DNA of 64,000 nt from Tachypleus tridentatus (lineage: Eukaryota; Arthropoda; Merostomata; Xiphosura; Limulidae): assembly GCF_004210375.1 (NCBI RefSeq), contig NC_134828.1:20204400-20268399 (forward strand), read 5' to 3'. The notes beneath the pieces were generated by a model, which worked only from the letters and a program-made list of their open reading frames with translations, was not told the origin of the DNA and ran no database searches. This document shows, piece after piece, positions 21,899 to 32,989 of this stretch. The translations under genes were made by a program, and so were the position numbers. The first letter of the stretch is position 1. The number at the start of each line of letters is the position of its first letter.

Positions 21899-22972
21899 TA
21901 TATGATGTATGGTCAAAAAGTTCTAAGACTTCACTTTTATTGCACAGAACAATGTACATACATCAGTATTATATTATATCCCGTTCAAAGTAATCCCCTC
22001 CAGCTAATACACACTTGTCCTAATGTTCCTGCCATTTTCGAAAGCCTTCAACTTTTGTGTGACTATGTTCTGCTTTCACACAATTGTGGATGGTTGGAAT
22101 GTCATAAAATCAGCTTCCTTTCAACTTAATTTTGATTTTTGGGAACAGAACAAAATCACGTGTGGCAAGATTGGGAGATTACAGGGTGTGTGGTATCACA
22201 GGAATGTTTCTTTCTGCCAAACGTTCTTGAACAGATACAGCACTATGTGAAGGTGCATTGTCGTGACAGAGAAACCAATAATCATTTTCCACAGCTCGCA
22301 GCAGTTTCTTCTAATTTCTTCCTTCAAGCAAATTAGGACCTTTTTATAAAATGCTTGGTTAACTGTCTGGCCATTAGGCAGGCATTCATGATGAACAATA
22401 CCTTGAACATCAAAAAACACGATCAACATTGTCTTTACATTTGATCAAGACTGTCATGTTTTTTTGGAAGTGGTGATGATGGAGATTTCCACTGGGGTGA
22501 CTGAAATTCCGTTTCAGGGTCATAACTGTGTACCCATGACTCAATAACCAGTGATAATGATGTTGATGAAATTTGGATCAATTTCTGGCCTTCTTTTCAG
22601 ATCCTCACACACTTGTTGATGGTGAAACTTTTGGTCAACCATCAACAGCCTTGGAAAAAATTTTCGCAGACACTTGACACATGCAGAGTTTTTCATTTAA
22701 AATCACATGACATAATGCAGAGGAAATGTTCAGTTTGTCAGCAATTTCATGATGCAAAATTTGATGCAAACATGTTGCTTTTATTTTCTGTCCATTTATA
22801 TTTCAACAGAAGCAAGAGATGCTTCTGTCTTTGAACACGGGTATAAGGTCTGGATAAGTGGTTTATCCGTGATGTAGATCACTATTTGTACTTTGTACAC
22901 ACCTCAGTAAAGCTTACTGCCTCTGTACTGGCACCTGTAACAGAAGAAATCTTTTTGATCAGAACTCATATA
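21899..22972 (-). mobile_element. Mariner-like element, inactive
   Basis: About 1.07 kb is bounded by similar inverted ends. The left is TATATGATGTATGGTCAAAA, and the right in reverse is TATATGAGTTCTGATCAAAA. Both are next to TA as expected for Tc1/mariner. The minus strand carries a broken mariner transposase with EIADKLNISSA (helix-turn-helix), ESWVHSYDPETEFQ, VFFDVQGIVHHECLPNGQTV, HDNAPSHSAVSVQERLAE and RDFVLFPKIK. The aspartates of HDN and RDF fit a DD34D enzyme. The first catalytic aspartate (normally TGDESW) is destroyed by a substitution and a one-base insertion near 22540. Stops and frameshifts occur throughout, and the length is about 200 bp short of a typical mariner. Confidence 0.8.
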
Positions 22973-23394
22973 TAAGATATATCAAGTTGTTTATGAGTTA
23001 TGTTTGGAATATTATTGTGTGAGTAAACATTCAAATAATAAATAATATATATTAAAACAAGAACACTTGAGTTCATGTCCTTTTTAAGTCACACAGTTTG
23101 AAAAATTATGAGTTCTCTTACATAGTAAAAGTTGAGCTAAGATTGTCCATTTCATTGATTCCATAAACTGTAGTGGAAAACTATTTTGTAATTTTAAAAA
23201 CAAATCGTCTTTTTTTGCTATTACTTATTAGTCAAGAAAATATAATATCAACAAAAGTATCATATTTTGTAATTGTTATTGTATGTATGTATATATATTA
23301 TCTACACTGTATGAATATTCAAACTAAATCTACATCATGGGAAAAGAAAATGGCTCCCCTTAAAGAAATGTACATCTACTTATTGTAGTTGTTG
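22973..23394. other. Intron, nothing recognised
   Basis: AT-rich intron between the mariner-like element and a small diverged minisatellite. A TATGTATGTATATATAT simple-repeat patch is present at about 23281-23298. Confidence 0.4.
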
Positions 23395-23625
23395 TATATA
23401 GTTGAAATCTAGTCATTTATTTGAAAGGGATGAAAATAAGTATGTGTATCTGTATCATAGTAATAGTTCTTAGTTTAAATTTAGCTATTTATTTGAAACA
23501 GATTAAAATAGGTATGTGCATTTGTTTATCCTAGTTATGGCTTTTATTTTAAATCTATTCATTTATTTGGAACAGGTGACATAGAGATTTGCATCTGTTT
23601 ACCTTGTTTGTTGTCAGGGTGTTTT
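23395..23625 (+). repeat. Diverged minisatellite, about 74-bp period
   Basis: Three degenerate units share AATCTAGTCATTTATTTGAA, a variant of ACAGATTAAAATAGGTATGT, and GCATCTGTTTA(C/T)C. They start near 23405, 23480 and 23555. The array sits just outside the LTR retroelement. Confidence 0.55.
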
Positions 23626-23654
23626 AGTTTATTGTATATATAAATATATATATG

Positions 23655-24360
23655 TGTATATGGGCTGGATTCTTTGTAGTTGGTGTCTGGGACTTGGCAA
23701 CAAATTTCAATAATAAACAAACAGCATACAGTTCTCTTGTTTCAGGTAATAATGTATTAAAACAATTAAAATGTATAAACAAATGTTTTTTTTCATTATT
23801 TGCTAGCACAGTTGTATCTAGAGCATTAAATACTTGTCTTCTTTTCATCAAAATCCACATAGCTTGGTCCAGTTACTTTAGAATCCAATTTACAAAACAA
23901 ATTAATTCTTGTCTTCTATGTTGTTACAATATAGTTTGTGATAATTTCAAGTTAGAAATCACCAATATATGCTTTTTATGGCTAAACTCACAATCACACA
24001 GGCTAGATCTATCTGTTCAATCAAACTAACCCAAACTACATTTTTTGACACACATTTATAACCTCACAGAGGTCTTAAACATTCTTCACATTATGAGTTA
24101 TTGTGATAAAATAATATTCAATCAAAACAATGAGAAAAATTTTGAAGTTTCAAGCAAAATAATGCAATAGTACAGCAAGTATAAATCACAGTCTGTGATT
24201 CATACACAGAAAAGTAATTATAAACTACTGCTACTAAAAATAACTAAATTGAACACTCTCTCTTATACTACTTAAGTAATAACACTTACATTAAACTTAA
24301 ACACTTGTGTGGATATGACAATAAGCTTCTCTTTAAGAAACGTATTTACAATTATTTTTT
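23655..24360 (-). repeat. 3' LTR of Gmr1-like element
   Basis: It aligns with 27776-28490. Shared blocks include GTGTCTGGGACTTGGCA, AACAGCATACAGTTC, the GTTGTTACAATATAGT-TGTGATAATTTCA block and TTTATGGCTAAACTCAC. Identity is low enough that the exact ends (TG...CA) cannot be set with confidence. Confidence 0.65.
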
Positions 24361-24389
24361 GTACTATATACAAAGACTGTTTCCAGTTC

Positions 24390-25060
24390 ATCCAAAAAAT
24401 CTACTCATACAGTCTGCACCAACATTTGCAGTCCTCTTGTTGGATTCAGTGTGGGACCAGAAGTTCTTGGGGTACAATACCTAACTCATGATTATTGCAC
24501 AGTCAGTTTTATACTTCTGGATCTTTGCAAGTGGTTGATGATTCATTTGGGTGATGAACTCCTTCCATACAGACTGTTCAAGAAGTTCCAAATGTCAGTA
24601 TGGTGGCCAAACACTTCTTGAGTCACAGATCTCACTGCTCAGTGTCTTTCTGAACAGATCCTCGAGTTTCTTCAGATGGTTACATCATACACGATGTTGG
24701 TGTTTTTTTTTTGCAACATTTTTCTCATCAAGAAGTTGAATGCTGCTGCTGAATTGATTAATCCAGATGGCATCTTTCTTGAATTGGTGCCATTCATCAG
24801 GTGTCAAAGAGGCTGTCTTCTCTTTAAACTTTGCCAATACACTTTTCTGAGATTGACCTTAGTGAAGAACTTGGGCCCATTTATTTTCACTGCAATAGCA
24901 TCTGGGTTGCCCATAGGTTTGGAGCCAAATTCTGTCATAAAGTTTATTTTCTGGAAATCTGTACAGATGGTTGTGAGACATTCATGGTCTTCATGATTAC
25001 CACCAGTGAATAGTAAACTTAATTTAAAGGCCCAATTATTCCAGCTTCTAACATTACTTT
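24390..25060 (-). pseudogene. Gmr1-like reverse transcriptase / RNase H remnants
   Basis: Read on the minus strand, this shows a gypsy-type fingers/palm segment: FMTEFGSKPMGNPDAIAVK, then GPKFFTKVNLRKVYWQ, the counterpart of TKIDLSKGYWQ, in which the catalytic aspartate has become N, and SLTPDEWHQF. Further on, HLKKLEDLF and the tail KRTANVGADCMSRFF match the connection/RNase H end (NVGADCLSR). The YLDD box and most of RNase H appear to be deleted. Confidence 0.7.
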
Positions 25061-25499
25061 AACTTTTAGCTTAATCAGGCTTTTATTATGTAGAACATTT
25101 GGTAGGGCTTCACTTTGACTGAGTTCTTGGTCATGGTCACAGTCTGTCTGGCTTTATCTGTCTGTGGAGACAGATGCACACTGCTACTTCTTTCTTCAAT
25201 TTGTCATTAATTTCTTCATTGATGTTGACACTTTTGTACATGTCATCTACACCCAGTGGTCTCAGATTTTCATTTTTTTGTGTGTGTGAAAATTACTAAC
25301 CTTCAGATGGGTTTGTTGTGTCTTTAAGGAACAGAAACCTTCTTTCTGAAATGTTAATCCTTGGACTTCTTATCATAGAAACATTTCTGTTTGACATCGG
25401 CTGCATACAAACTTGTTTGAGTGAGTTGACAAGTCGTCTACAGTTGGTTTCTTAGGTCGAACACATATTGGTATATGTGCATCACTTCTGACTCTTCTT

Positions 25500-26110
25500 C
25501 TTCTGTGAACAGTTTTCACAGTATCTGCATTGGACCTCATACTGCTCTTCCATGCAGTAACATGAATACTGAAAGTCTTATATTTACGTACGAGAATTAT
25601 TAATAAGCAAATACTACTGCCTTGAGGTACTTGTCCTGGTCACGTGGTCTTTTCTCGAACATTTTCATCATGCTCTTTAGGACGTCATCAACTGTCTTGC
25701 AAAGAACTGCTTAGTGCTGATGAGTCTGCACACCTGTTGAATCAATTTTGAGGTAAACTAGGTCCCTCTGTCACTTGAGACTTCTTTTTAAAACCCTTCT
25801 CTGCAGAACACTTATAAGGAAGGTTTCTGCGAGTTTCTCTGTCTTTGGTAGTGCTATGGCTTCTGGGTAATGTGTTACATAGCTACTATCATCACATACA
25901 TATTGCTCATGTCAGGTGTAAGTTGTCCAATCAAGTCCATGGCAACTGTGTTGGATAGCACTCCCATAAGAGACATTTCATCTCATGGCTCTATGGCTAC
26001 ATTCATTCTAGGTAGAGTCCCTTTATTTTGTATGCCATCTTCTTTATTCCTTGGTGTCATTTCACAAGTTACTTGTTGGCCATTACTTGAGTCTAGTGCT
26101 TTGTTGGTAC
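25500..26110 (-). pseudogene. Gmr1-like integrase
   Basis: Minus-strand reading gives VAMDLIGQLTPDMSNMYVMI, the first-aspartate strand of the retroviral-type integrase core, then a block like SSDRGT.FTSKLIQQVCRL carrying the second aspartate (SDRG). A C-terminal part has RGPMQIL-like and FYDKKSKD motifs typical of the segment before the GPY/F module. Stops and frameshifts break it. It lies 5' of the reverse transcriptase in the element. Confidence 0.7.
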
Positions 26111-26305
26111 ATTGATCTGTTTAACTTCTGGTAGAAGTGCTTTGATAGATCTGATACAGCACTTTCTTCTGATTCTCTGTTCTGTATATCCTTTTTTTCC
26201 TCAGTTTTGTGCTCAGTTGTCTCTTAGACATTGTTTCAAAGTTTCATCATTGAAGGGTCTTTCTTCTGTGCTTTTTTCAATTCCCATAGACATACATACA
26301 CAATG

Positions 26306-26488
26306 TCACTTTTTGAGATTTTCAGAGGGTTGATGTTTTGCTTTTATTTTTTGAATTCTTGTGGTGACTGCAGATACTTCATCAGTCTCCTTTCTGTCTA
26401 GTTCTTTCAAATTTCTGTTGTCAGGTATATTGCTGATTACCATGTCATAGATGGGTGCTTTCTTATGTGTTGTCTCAAGGTCTCCCAC
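26306..26488 (-). pseudogene. Gmr1-like protease-integrase linker
   Basis: A 60-codon open stretch contains PIYDMVISNIPDNRN followed by KETDEVSAVTTRIQKIKAK. In gypsy-type polyproteins the motif (Y)D(V/L)(I/L)GN(I/V)PG and a later AVTTRAQ mark the end of the aspartic protease and the linker. This fixes the reading direction of the element. Confidence 0.6.
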
Positions 26489-26899
26489 ATAGTATGGAGT
26501 TTCCCCTTTATTGTTACTATAGGAAACTTTCTCACTGCCCCATCAGTCAGCACACATATATGTACTTTTGCCATTATCTGGTCATTTGATACTAGAGTAA
26601 TTCTCATTACTGCTCCCAGTGTTTCATTTCACTGTCATGTTCTTGTTGCCAAACATAGTGTTCACCTACTGATAAGTTGTGATTGATCCGTTTGTTAATT
26701 TGAACTGACTGTCATTCAAGTACTGTTTAATCATGAATTATTTTATGTGATTTCTGGCAACAGTGACAATCATTCTTCTCTAGTATCTTACTAGCACCAT
26801 CTTTGTAGGTAACTCTAACTGCTTGATTTGAGATTCTTGTTGGTTGCAAACTTGCAATCATATCACAATATGTCTCATTTTCTAACAAGTGTAGTATCT

Positions 26900-27780
26900 C
26901 CCATTTGTCTGACGACTTCTTGTCACCTGTGGTGGCATCCTGCTTGCAATCCCTCTTCTTGGCTTTGAATGGTTATGATTGGATTTGCTTGTTATGTTCT
27001 CCCCATGGGCTTCCACATTCTATTTTGCCAGCTTGATCATCTTTATCATGTCATTTGGTGCTCTTTCTGGTACAAAAAATAACATGTAAGTGGAGTACAT
27101 GATAATGAATTATTCATCTGTTAGTAGGATTACCAGTCCTTCAAAACTATCTTCACACTTGGCCATGTAAATTCACCTTGTGAAATATTGCTGTAGACAT
27201 GCCACAAACTGAAATATAGTTTCTCTAGTGTCAACTTTGCCTTTTCTAAATTCTAACAAAAACCATCCTATCTAATTTCATTGCATTTCAGCAAGGCAAT
27301 TTTTAACATATTCTAGTCCATGGCATCTTCTGATATTACACCTACATACACTTGTAGTCCTTTTACTGTGAAAAGGATTGTCCCAGTTTTGACCTTGAGG
27401 GGTGAATCTTTCACTTCTCATTAGATCATTCATGTTGTCTCTTTCTATTCATCAAGTTTTGTCAGCCCATTGTTAATGATCCTTCAATTTGCTTGTTAAA
27501 CTTAGTGACTTCAAGTTGTACTGTTATATTCTCTTTGTTTTTTTAGTCTCTCCTCTCTCTCAGTTTCCAGTTTTTCATTTCTTTTTTCAGCCTTTCTTTT
27601 CTTCTTCTCTTTTTTGTTGTTTGTTTCTCTCTTTATGTCTTGTTGTTGTGTAACAAACTCTCATATATCACCATCTTTAAGGCTAAGTTATTTGCCCTTC
27701 ACCATCCACTTATCAAAGCCAGTTAAAATGGTGTATATGTGGCCTCTACAATATTTATTCTATTGCTTCAGCTGTGAATT
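26900..27780 (-). pseudogene. Gmr1-like gag, decayed
   Basis: The minus-strand translation near 27780-27530 gives a highly charged, coiled-coil-like run (EFVTQQQDIKRE, KKEKKKRKAEKRNEKLETER, REERLKKQREYN), the usual N-terminal part of gag in this type of element. Further down the frame is lost. The same segment is present at the end of the right contig (63770-64000). Confidence 0.6.
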
Positions 27781-28490
27781 TATAGGCCTATGCTTTACAG
27801 TAAGTGTCTGACTTGTTGGCATTTCAACAGTGAAGAAACAGCATAGAGTTCACTTTTTTTAAATAATAGTAAATTAAAACAAGTCAAACATATTCAAATG
27901 TTCATTACACTGTTGGCTATTACAGTTGTATCCAAATCTTTAAATTGTTGTCTCCTTTTCTTAAAGCTCGCACAATCTTGTTCATATTATATAATTTTTA
28001 CTTTGTTGTTACAATACAGTCTGTGATAATTTCACTTCAGAAATAGCCAGAATACACTCTTTATGGCTAAACTCCCACTCAGACTGTCTAGATATATCTA
28101 AGTGACCAACTCAAAGTGCATTTTGGATGCATATTTGTTGTCTGAAAGAGGCCTCAGTTGCTATACACAATGGTTTTCATGGGATATTATGATGCAATAA
28201 TTTGTGATAGTGTGAAAATCTTGGAAGGTTCTACTGACATGATTCAGCAATATACAACAAGTGCCAATTCACAACAATTTAATCAAAGTATGATACATGT
28301 CACAGCTACGTAACAAACCTGTGGTAAACCATCTCCACAAAAAATAAGTGAATTTAACACCAAAGATGTATTCAAACTGTTTAAATCTACCTGTTCATTG
28401 AGAGCATATGAAAATAAGTTCATACCATGAATGTGATGTTATGTAGAAGATCTTGTAACATAAATTTTCAATTAATTTTGATTTTGCCAT
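27776..28490 (-). repeat. 5' LTR of Gmr1-like element
   Basis: Partner of the LTR at 23655-24360, sharing AACAGCATAGAGTTCAC, TTGTTACAATACAGTCTGTG and TTTATGGCTAAACTCCC. A nearly identical copy sits in the right contig at about 63095-63809 in reverse orientation. Confidence 0.65.
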
Positions 28491-28800
28491 TGGTTATAAT
28501 CATACACAACATTATAGCAAAGTTCTTGAGAAAAACTTAGTTTCTTTCCTGAGTTTTAAAGTATAATCATGGTATAAATAAACTTTTGTATCTCCATAAG
28601 AAAATAAATGCTTTAATTAGCAAAGATGTATTTCCAACATTCAAGTGCAATACATATTTTTTTTATATGTTAGTAATGTAAATGTATTTGAAGAAGTGAA
28701 GAGGCATGTCACTTAAAGATTATTCATGTCTCTAGGAAATATTCAAAATGCTTTTGATTGATGTGGTAAATTTTGTTCCACCATTGACTATCTCACATAG
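28491..28800. other. Intron upstream of ATR exon
   Basis: AT-rich intron ending in the acceptor TTGACTATCTCACATAG. Nothing else was recognised. Confidence 0.5.
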
Positions 28801-28916
28801 GAAAATGAGAAAATATTGGAACACCTGAAAATTGTAAGAACTCAGCAGATGGGACCTTTATCAGCAGCCTCCATGGAAAATGGTGCATACCAGCGTGGAT
28901 GCAGTCACGTTCTCAG
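28801..28916 (+). CDS. ATR: ATR exon, FAT domain
   Basis: It follows CTCACATAG and ends CTCAG|GTAATT. It encodes ENEKILEHLKIVRTQQMG, then PLSAASMENGAYQRG and CSHVLR. Vertebrate ATR has LKLVRAEQIVPLSAASFERG followed by SYQRGYEY in its FAT domain, so the identification is firm. The FAT domain is the alpha-helical scaffold that clamps the kinase in PIKK enzymes. The frame is open and leaves two bases (AG) completed by the A that starts the exon at 35956. The 3' end of this exon appears to be the ancestor of the minisatellite downstream. Confidence 0.9.
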
Positions 28917-29165
28917 GTAATTATATTAAATCTCCATTTATATAAAAGTATAAATCACCATACATGTTATCATGTTCTTCAGTAATTTGTTATATCTACT
29001 TACAAGGGAATAGTTAATACCAGTGTGGATTCCACCATGGTTTCAAGTGATTGCAATTAATTTTATTTCTATTTACAAGATAAATTGTGTGTACCAGGGT
29101 AGATATAATGTTCTCACGTAACTGTTTTTATCAAATTATAAGAAAAGTGATGCATTTCATGCTTA
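28868..29165 (+). repeat. Degenerate founder units of exon-derived minisatellite
   Basis: Beginning with the exon tail itself (ATGGAAAATGGTGCATACCA), four further degenerate units follow at spacings of about 65-72 nt. They start near 28944, 29009, 29078 and 29143. They share TACCAG(C/T/G)GTGGAT, (G/A)TTCTCA-GTAA and TTTATTTCTA-TTTACAAG themes with the exon-intron junction. One unit (about 29105-29125) still reads GTTCTCACGTAACT, very close to the functional donor GTTCTCAGGTAATT. They precede the regular 61-bp array. Confidence 0.6.
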
Positions 29166-29284
29166 CAGAATTAAGAAATAAGAGTTTAAATGAAAGTAAC
29201 TAACAAAGGATTAATAATCATATTGACAAAAGTCTTAAAGTAATGGGGACAAAATAAACTGAAGAAGCAAAAATATAAAAGTTC

Positions 29285-30055
29285 TGAGGTTACATGGAGA
29301 ATGGTGCATATCATTGTGTATAACTTTGAACTAATTGTTTTAATGTCTAATTACATGGATAATGGTACATATCATTGTGGATATCTTTGAAGTAATTGTT
29401 TTAATGTCTAATTACATGGATAATGATACAATATCATTGTGGATATCTTTGAAGTAGTTTTTTAATGTCTAATTACATGGAGAATCGCACATATCATTGT
29501 GGATATCTTTGAAGTAATTGTTTTAATGTCTAATTACATGGATAATGGTACATATCATTGTGGGTATTTTTAAAGTAATTGTTTTAATGTCTAATTGCAT
29601 GGATAATGGTACATATCATTGTGGATATTTTTGAAGTAATTGTTTTAATGTCTAATTACATGGAGAACGGTACAAATCATTGTGGATATCTTTGAAGTAA
29701 TTGTTTTAATGTCTAATTACAAGGAGAAAGGCACATATCATTGTGGATATCTTTGAAGTAATTGTTTTAATGTCTAATTACAAGGAGAAAGGCACATATC
29801 ATTGTGGATATCTTTCAAGTTATTGTTTTAGTGTTTGATTGCATGGAGAATGGTACATATCATTGTGGATATCTTTGAAGTAATTGTTTTAATGTCTAAT
29901 TACAAGGAGAAAGGCACATCATTGTGGATATCTTTGAAGTAATTGTTTTAATGTGTAATTACAAGGAGAAAGGCACATATCATTGTGGATATCTTGAAGT
30001 AATTGTTTTCATGTGTAGTTACATGATGAATAATATTTACCATTGTGGATTTCTT
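29285..30055 (+). repeat. 61-bp minisatellite, about 13 units
   Basis: A tandem array of 61-bp units (60-62). The unit runs ACATGGAGAATGGTACATAT, CATTGTGGATATCTTTGAAG, TAATTGTTTTAATGTCTAATT. Units alternate between ACATGGATAATGGTAC and ACAAGGAGAAAGGCAC subtypes and differ at several positions. The unit can be aligned to the 3' end of the ATR exon, its splice donor and the first bases of the intron. The last unit (30015-30055) is degenerate and abuts LINE-B. Confidence 0.9.
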
Positions 30056-31107
30056 CAGGTAGTTGTTCCCCTCATTCTGGATTCCTGTGATTTGTGAGGG
30101 GACCTCCCAGGGGAGGTTCTGTTCTTTTAGTTTACCTCTTTTGGGATCTAAAGATCCACCAACATGTGTGTTGTGCATGGTGACCCATGAAGAGGCGGAG
30201 AAGATCCTGATGGTTGAGGGGTCCAACCTTAACATACCACTGTGGCCTTGAATTCCTGTAGATGGGCAATCCCTGGGTTGCTCCCCTTGGGTCAGTTGGC
30301 TGGTTTACTTGGCCTAGGGTTAACCAAGTACCAGTGTTGGATGTTCTCAGCAGGTGTTGTGGACATTGTACCTGATGCTGGTGTTTGGGTATAGTGCTCA
30401 TGAAACCCTGGTGTTGCTCCAGTGTTCTTGTTTGGCATTGTAATGCATCCACTCATAGGGCTTTATGGTGGGTGGGGACAGTGGACACCGAAAATTCTTT
30501 TTTTATTATGGACCATCCAAATAAAAGTTAACCAAAATAGTGAAAACAGTTTATGAGTAAACAATCACATTTTGAAGATTCTGAGCAGCAATCTTTAACA
30601 TTTGTAACTTCTGTACCTTCTTTTATTATACTACATTTTCTTTCAGACAAACCTTTAGGGCAAATGTCTCCCTTTTTCATTCAGAAGGGACCAGAAGGTC
30701 TCACTGGCTCTCCAAAGTTGGTCAGAAGGATTCGCTCTTGTGACATATTGGTAGAAATATCCACATCTCGAGCACAGTGAATTCCTCTTACATTCCAAGG
30801 CAATATACCTATTGAGGTTATGCCTCATTCAACTTTGAATTCATAACAAGAAGTTTTTGTTGATAAAAGGAGTTGAAGAACATCCTGAGTCAGAGATTCC
30901 CACTGGTTTCTCCCACCACAAGGAGTTTCTTCAGTAAGGTGTATCTCCACTCCCAAAGATGGAATTTGGATGCCGATCAATGTCCTCATTTTAACATTTA
31001 CATCACAGCATCCACCTGCTACCAACAAGGCAGGTTATTTTAACTGCAAGGTACGGCCATACATTCCAAACCCTCTCGGATAGTTCCAGTGTCAGCCATT
31101 TGATCAC

Positions 31108-31310
31108 TGGAGACATCATGTCTTGGTTCCTTTACATGTGCTCGTTGCAGTGGCAAGGATTATGGTGTCTATGAGTATGAAACAGACCCTTGTTGCATCA
31201 CTTGCAATGGTTCTCACCCATCTTACTTTTATTCTTGCCCTAAATGGTTGGAAGGAATAAAAGGTACAGTGTTTAAAGACGATTCAAAATATTACTTGCC
31301 CTGAGGCTTG
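31108..31310 (+). pseudogene. LINE-B gag zinc-knuckle segment
   Basis: A frame in this interval reads CCITCNGSHPSYFYSCPKW. This is a CX2CX3HX6C knuckle of the type ending gag-like first frames of Jockey/I elements (compare C..CGG.H.....CP). Such knuckles bind the element's RNA. In this copy the upstream part of the frame is shifted. The right-contig copy keeps 68 codons open (60359-60565, minus strand). Confidence 0.7.
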
Positions 31311-31829
31311 AAAATTGCTATCTACCACTTTATGTTGGACTTATGCTGATGCACTTCATTCCACTACTACAGTGGGAGTACAGACAGATCTCTCTGTACC
31401 TCCAAAAGAATCATTCTCAAAACAAACAGAAAGTCTTCTGACATCCATGGTTAAAAAAGTTAATGAATCAATGTCAACACCCATCTTTGTCTCTAACATT
31501 AATTTCAGCAAACCCCAATATCTGCTTCCTTTGGTTTTGGTTACACTTTCTTCTCCTTTCCCAAGGTGCAAAATGATCATTTGTTTGCACCCTAAGTCAC
31601 TGGAATCCTCTTCTAACAACAAAGACTTGCCCAATCAACCCAGGGTAGGATCCATTGAGGTTGGTAAACCTCCCTCGAATAAAGACAATAAAGAAATAAA
31701 ACATGGTCTGCACCCAATTTGCCTACACGTAAATAAAAGTAGCCACCTTGATACAATGGAACTGTTGAAGTTTACATTCTAATCTGGGTGACATCAAAAC
31801 ACTTATTTCTTTCTACCATCCTGTATGTC

Positions 31830-32170
31830 TTTCCTTACAGGAAATCTTTCTGAAACTTGCTGATACAATCACCTTTCAGCAGTTTTCTTTGTACAGAAAT
31901 GACAGGCTGTGTGATGGACAAGTGCATGGAGGGGTAGCACTGTTGGTTGATCAGCATGTGCTTACCCTGTCTTTGTTACTCAACACACCCTTGGAGGCTG
32001 TAGCCATTTGTGTTTCTTTGTGTCGTACCATCACTGTTTGTTCTCTCTACCTGTTGACTAGAGAGACCTATGATCAATCAGACCTTGATGCTCTCATTAA
32101 ACAGTTGCCATCTCCATTTTAATGCTGGGGGCTTTAATGGAAATCGTCCCTCTGAGGAAGTGCTGATATT
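31830..32170 (+). pseudogene. LINE-B endonuclease fragment
   Basis: The open stretch has LYRNDRLCDGQVHGGVALLV, then TVCSLYLLTRETYDQSDLDA and LIKQLPSPF before a stop. These are the central motifs of the LINE AP-type endonuclease (GGVALLV and C.LYLPP). The GDFN motif expected next is displaced by a frameshift: GGFNGN is readable in another frame at about 32127. Confidence 0.7.
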
Positions 32171-32989
32171 GATGGGAGGGTCACTCCATAGAGTGTATGC
32201 TCTCAGATCACAACTTTTCTCTCTTCAATAGTGGTTCTTATACTTATTTTCATGCATCTAGTCAGTTCTTTACTGCTTTTGATCTCTCCATTTACTCCCC
32301 TTCACTATTCTCCCACTTTTCGTGGAGGGTTGACAATAACCCATGCAGCAGTGATAATTTTTCTACAATTTTGAGAGAGACTGGCTGTGGTCAATGCCAC
32401 CCAACCCATGTGCACCAATGGAAAAAGGATCAAGCAAACTTGCTCTCTTTCACTGTTCTTACAGAACTTGATCCTGCCATCATCTGTATGCCATCAATAG
32501 ACGACTGTGTGACAGCAATAACTGACTGTATTGTACAGAAAGCTGCTCAAAGTATTCCTGAAGCCTTGACATGTTTTCCACAATATCATCATCTGTGGTG
32601 GAATCTTGCCTGCCACATGGCACAGAAGACTCAAAAATGGACGTGGGATACTTTTCATAGGTATCCCACATTCTCAATCGCATCGCTTCCAACAGGCCCG
32701 TGCACATGCTTGGTGGGTAATATGTCAAAGCCAGAAGGACTCTTGGATTAAGTTCACAATCAACATATCACCAGTTGGGCAGAGTGATCACTTCTTTCCT
32801 TTGAGCTGATTGTCTCTGTGACTATAATCGTCCCCTTACACTGGCTCTTCATCAGTCTGTCAGTACATTCGGTTGGACCTGATGATGTGCTCTATGAAAT
32901 GCTGTGCTATCTCTCTCCTGCTTCTCTTGCTGTTTTTCTGATTGTTTTCAACCAGATGTGGCAGTAGAATGTTTTCCTGATGCCTGGCA

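Larger units (their letters stand above)
23655..28490 (-). mobile_element. Gmr1-like Ty3/gypsy LTR retrotransposon, decayed
   Basis: Two diverged LTRs, about 0.6-0.7 kb each (left about 23655-24360, right about 27776-28490), bracket about 3.4 kb of broken coding sequence on the minus strand. Reading 5' to 3', gag is at about 27780-26900, a protease-linker segment at 26488-26306, the integrase at about 26100-25500, reverse transcriptase at about 25060-24600 and an RNase H tail at about 24490-24400. Integrase lying upstream of a gypsy-type reverse transcriptase is the hallmark of the Gmr1 clade. The LTRs are clearly diverged and the frames are full of stops, so the insertion is old. LTR edges are approximate. 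Confidence 0.75.

Noticed and set aside
29285..30055. CRISPR-like repeat array
   Set aside because: The whole 61-bp period is repeated without unique spacers, the genome is eukaryotic with introns, and there are no associated genes.
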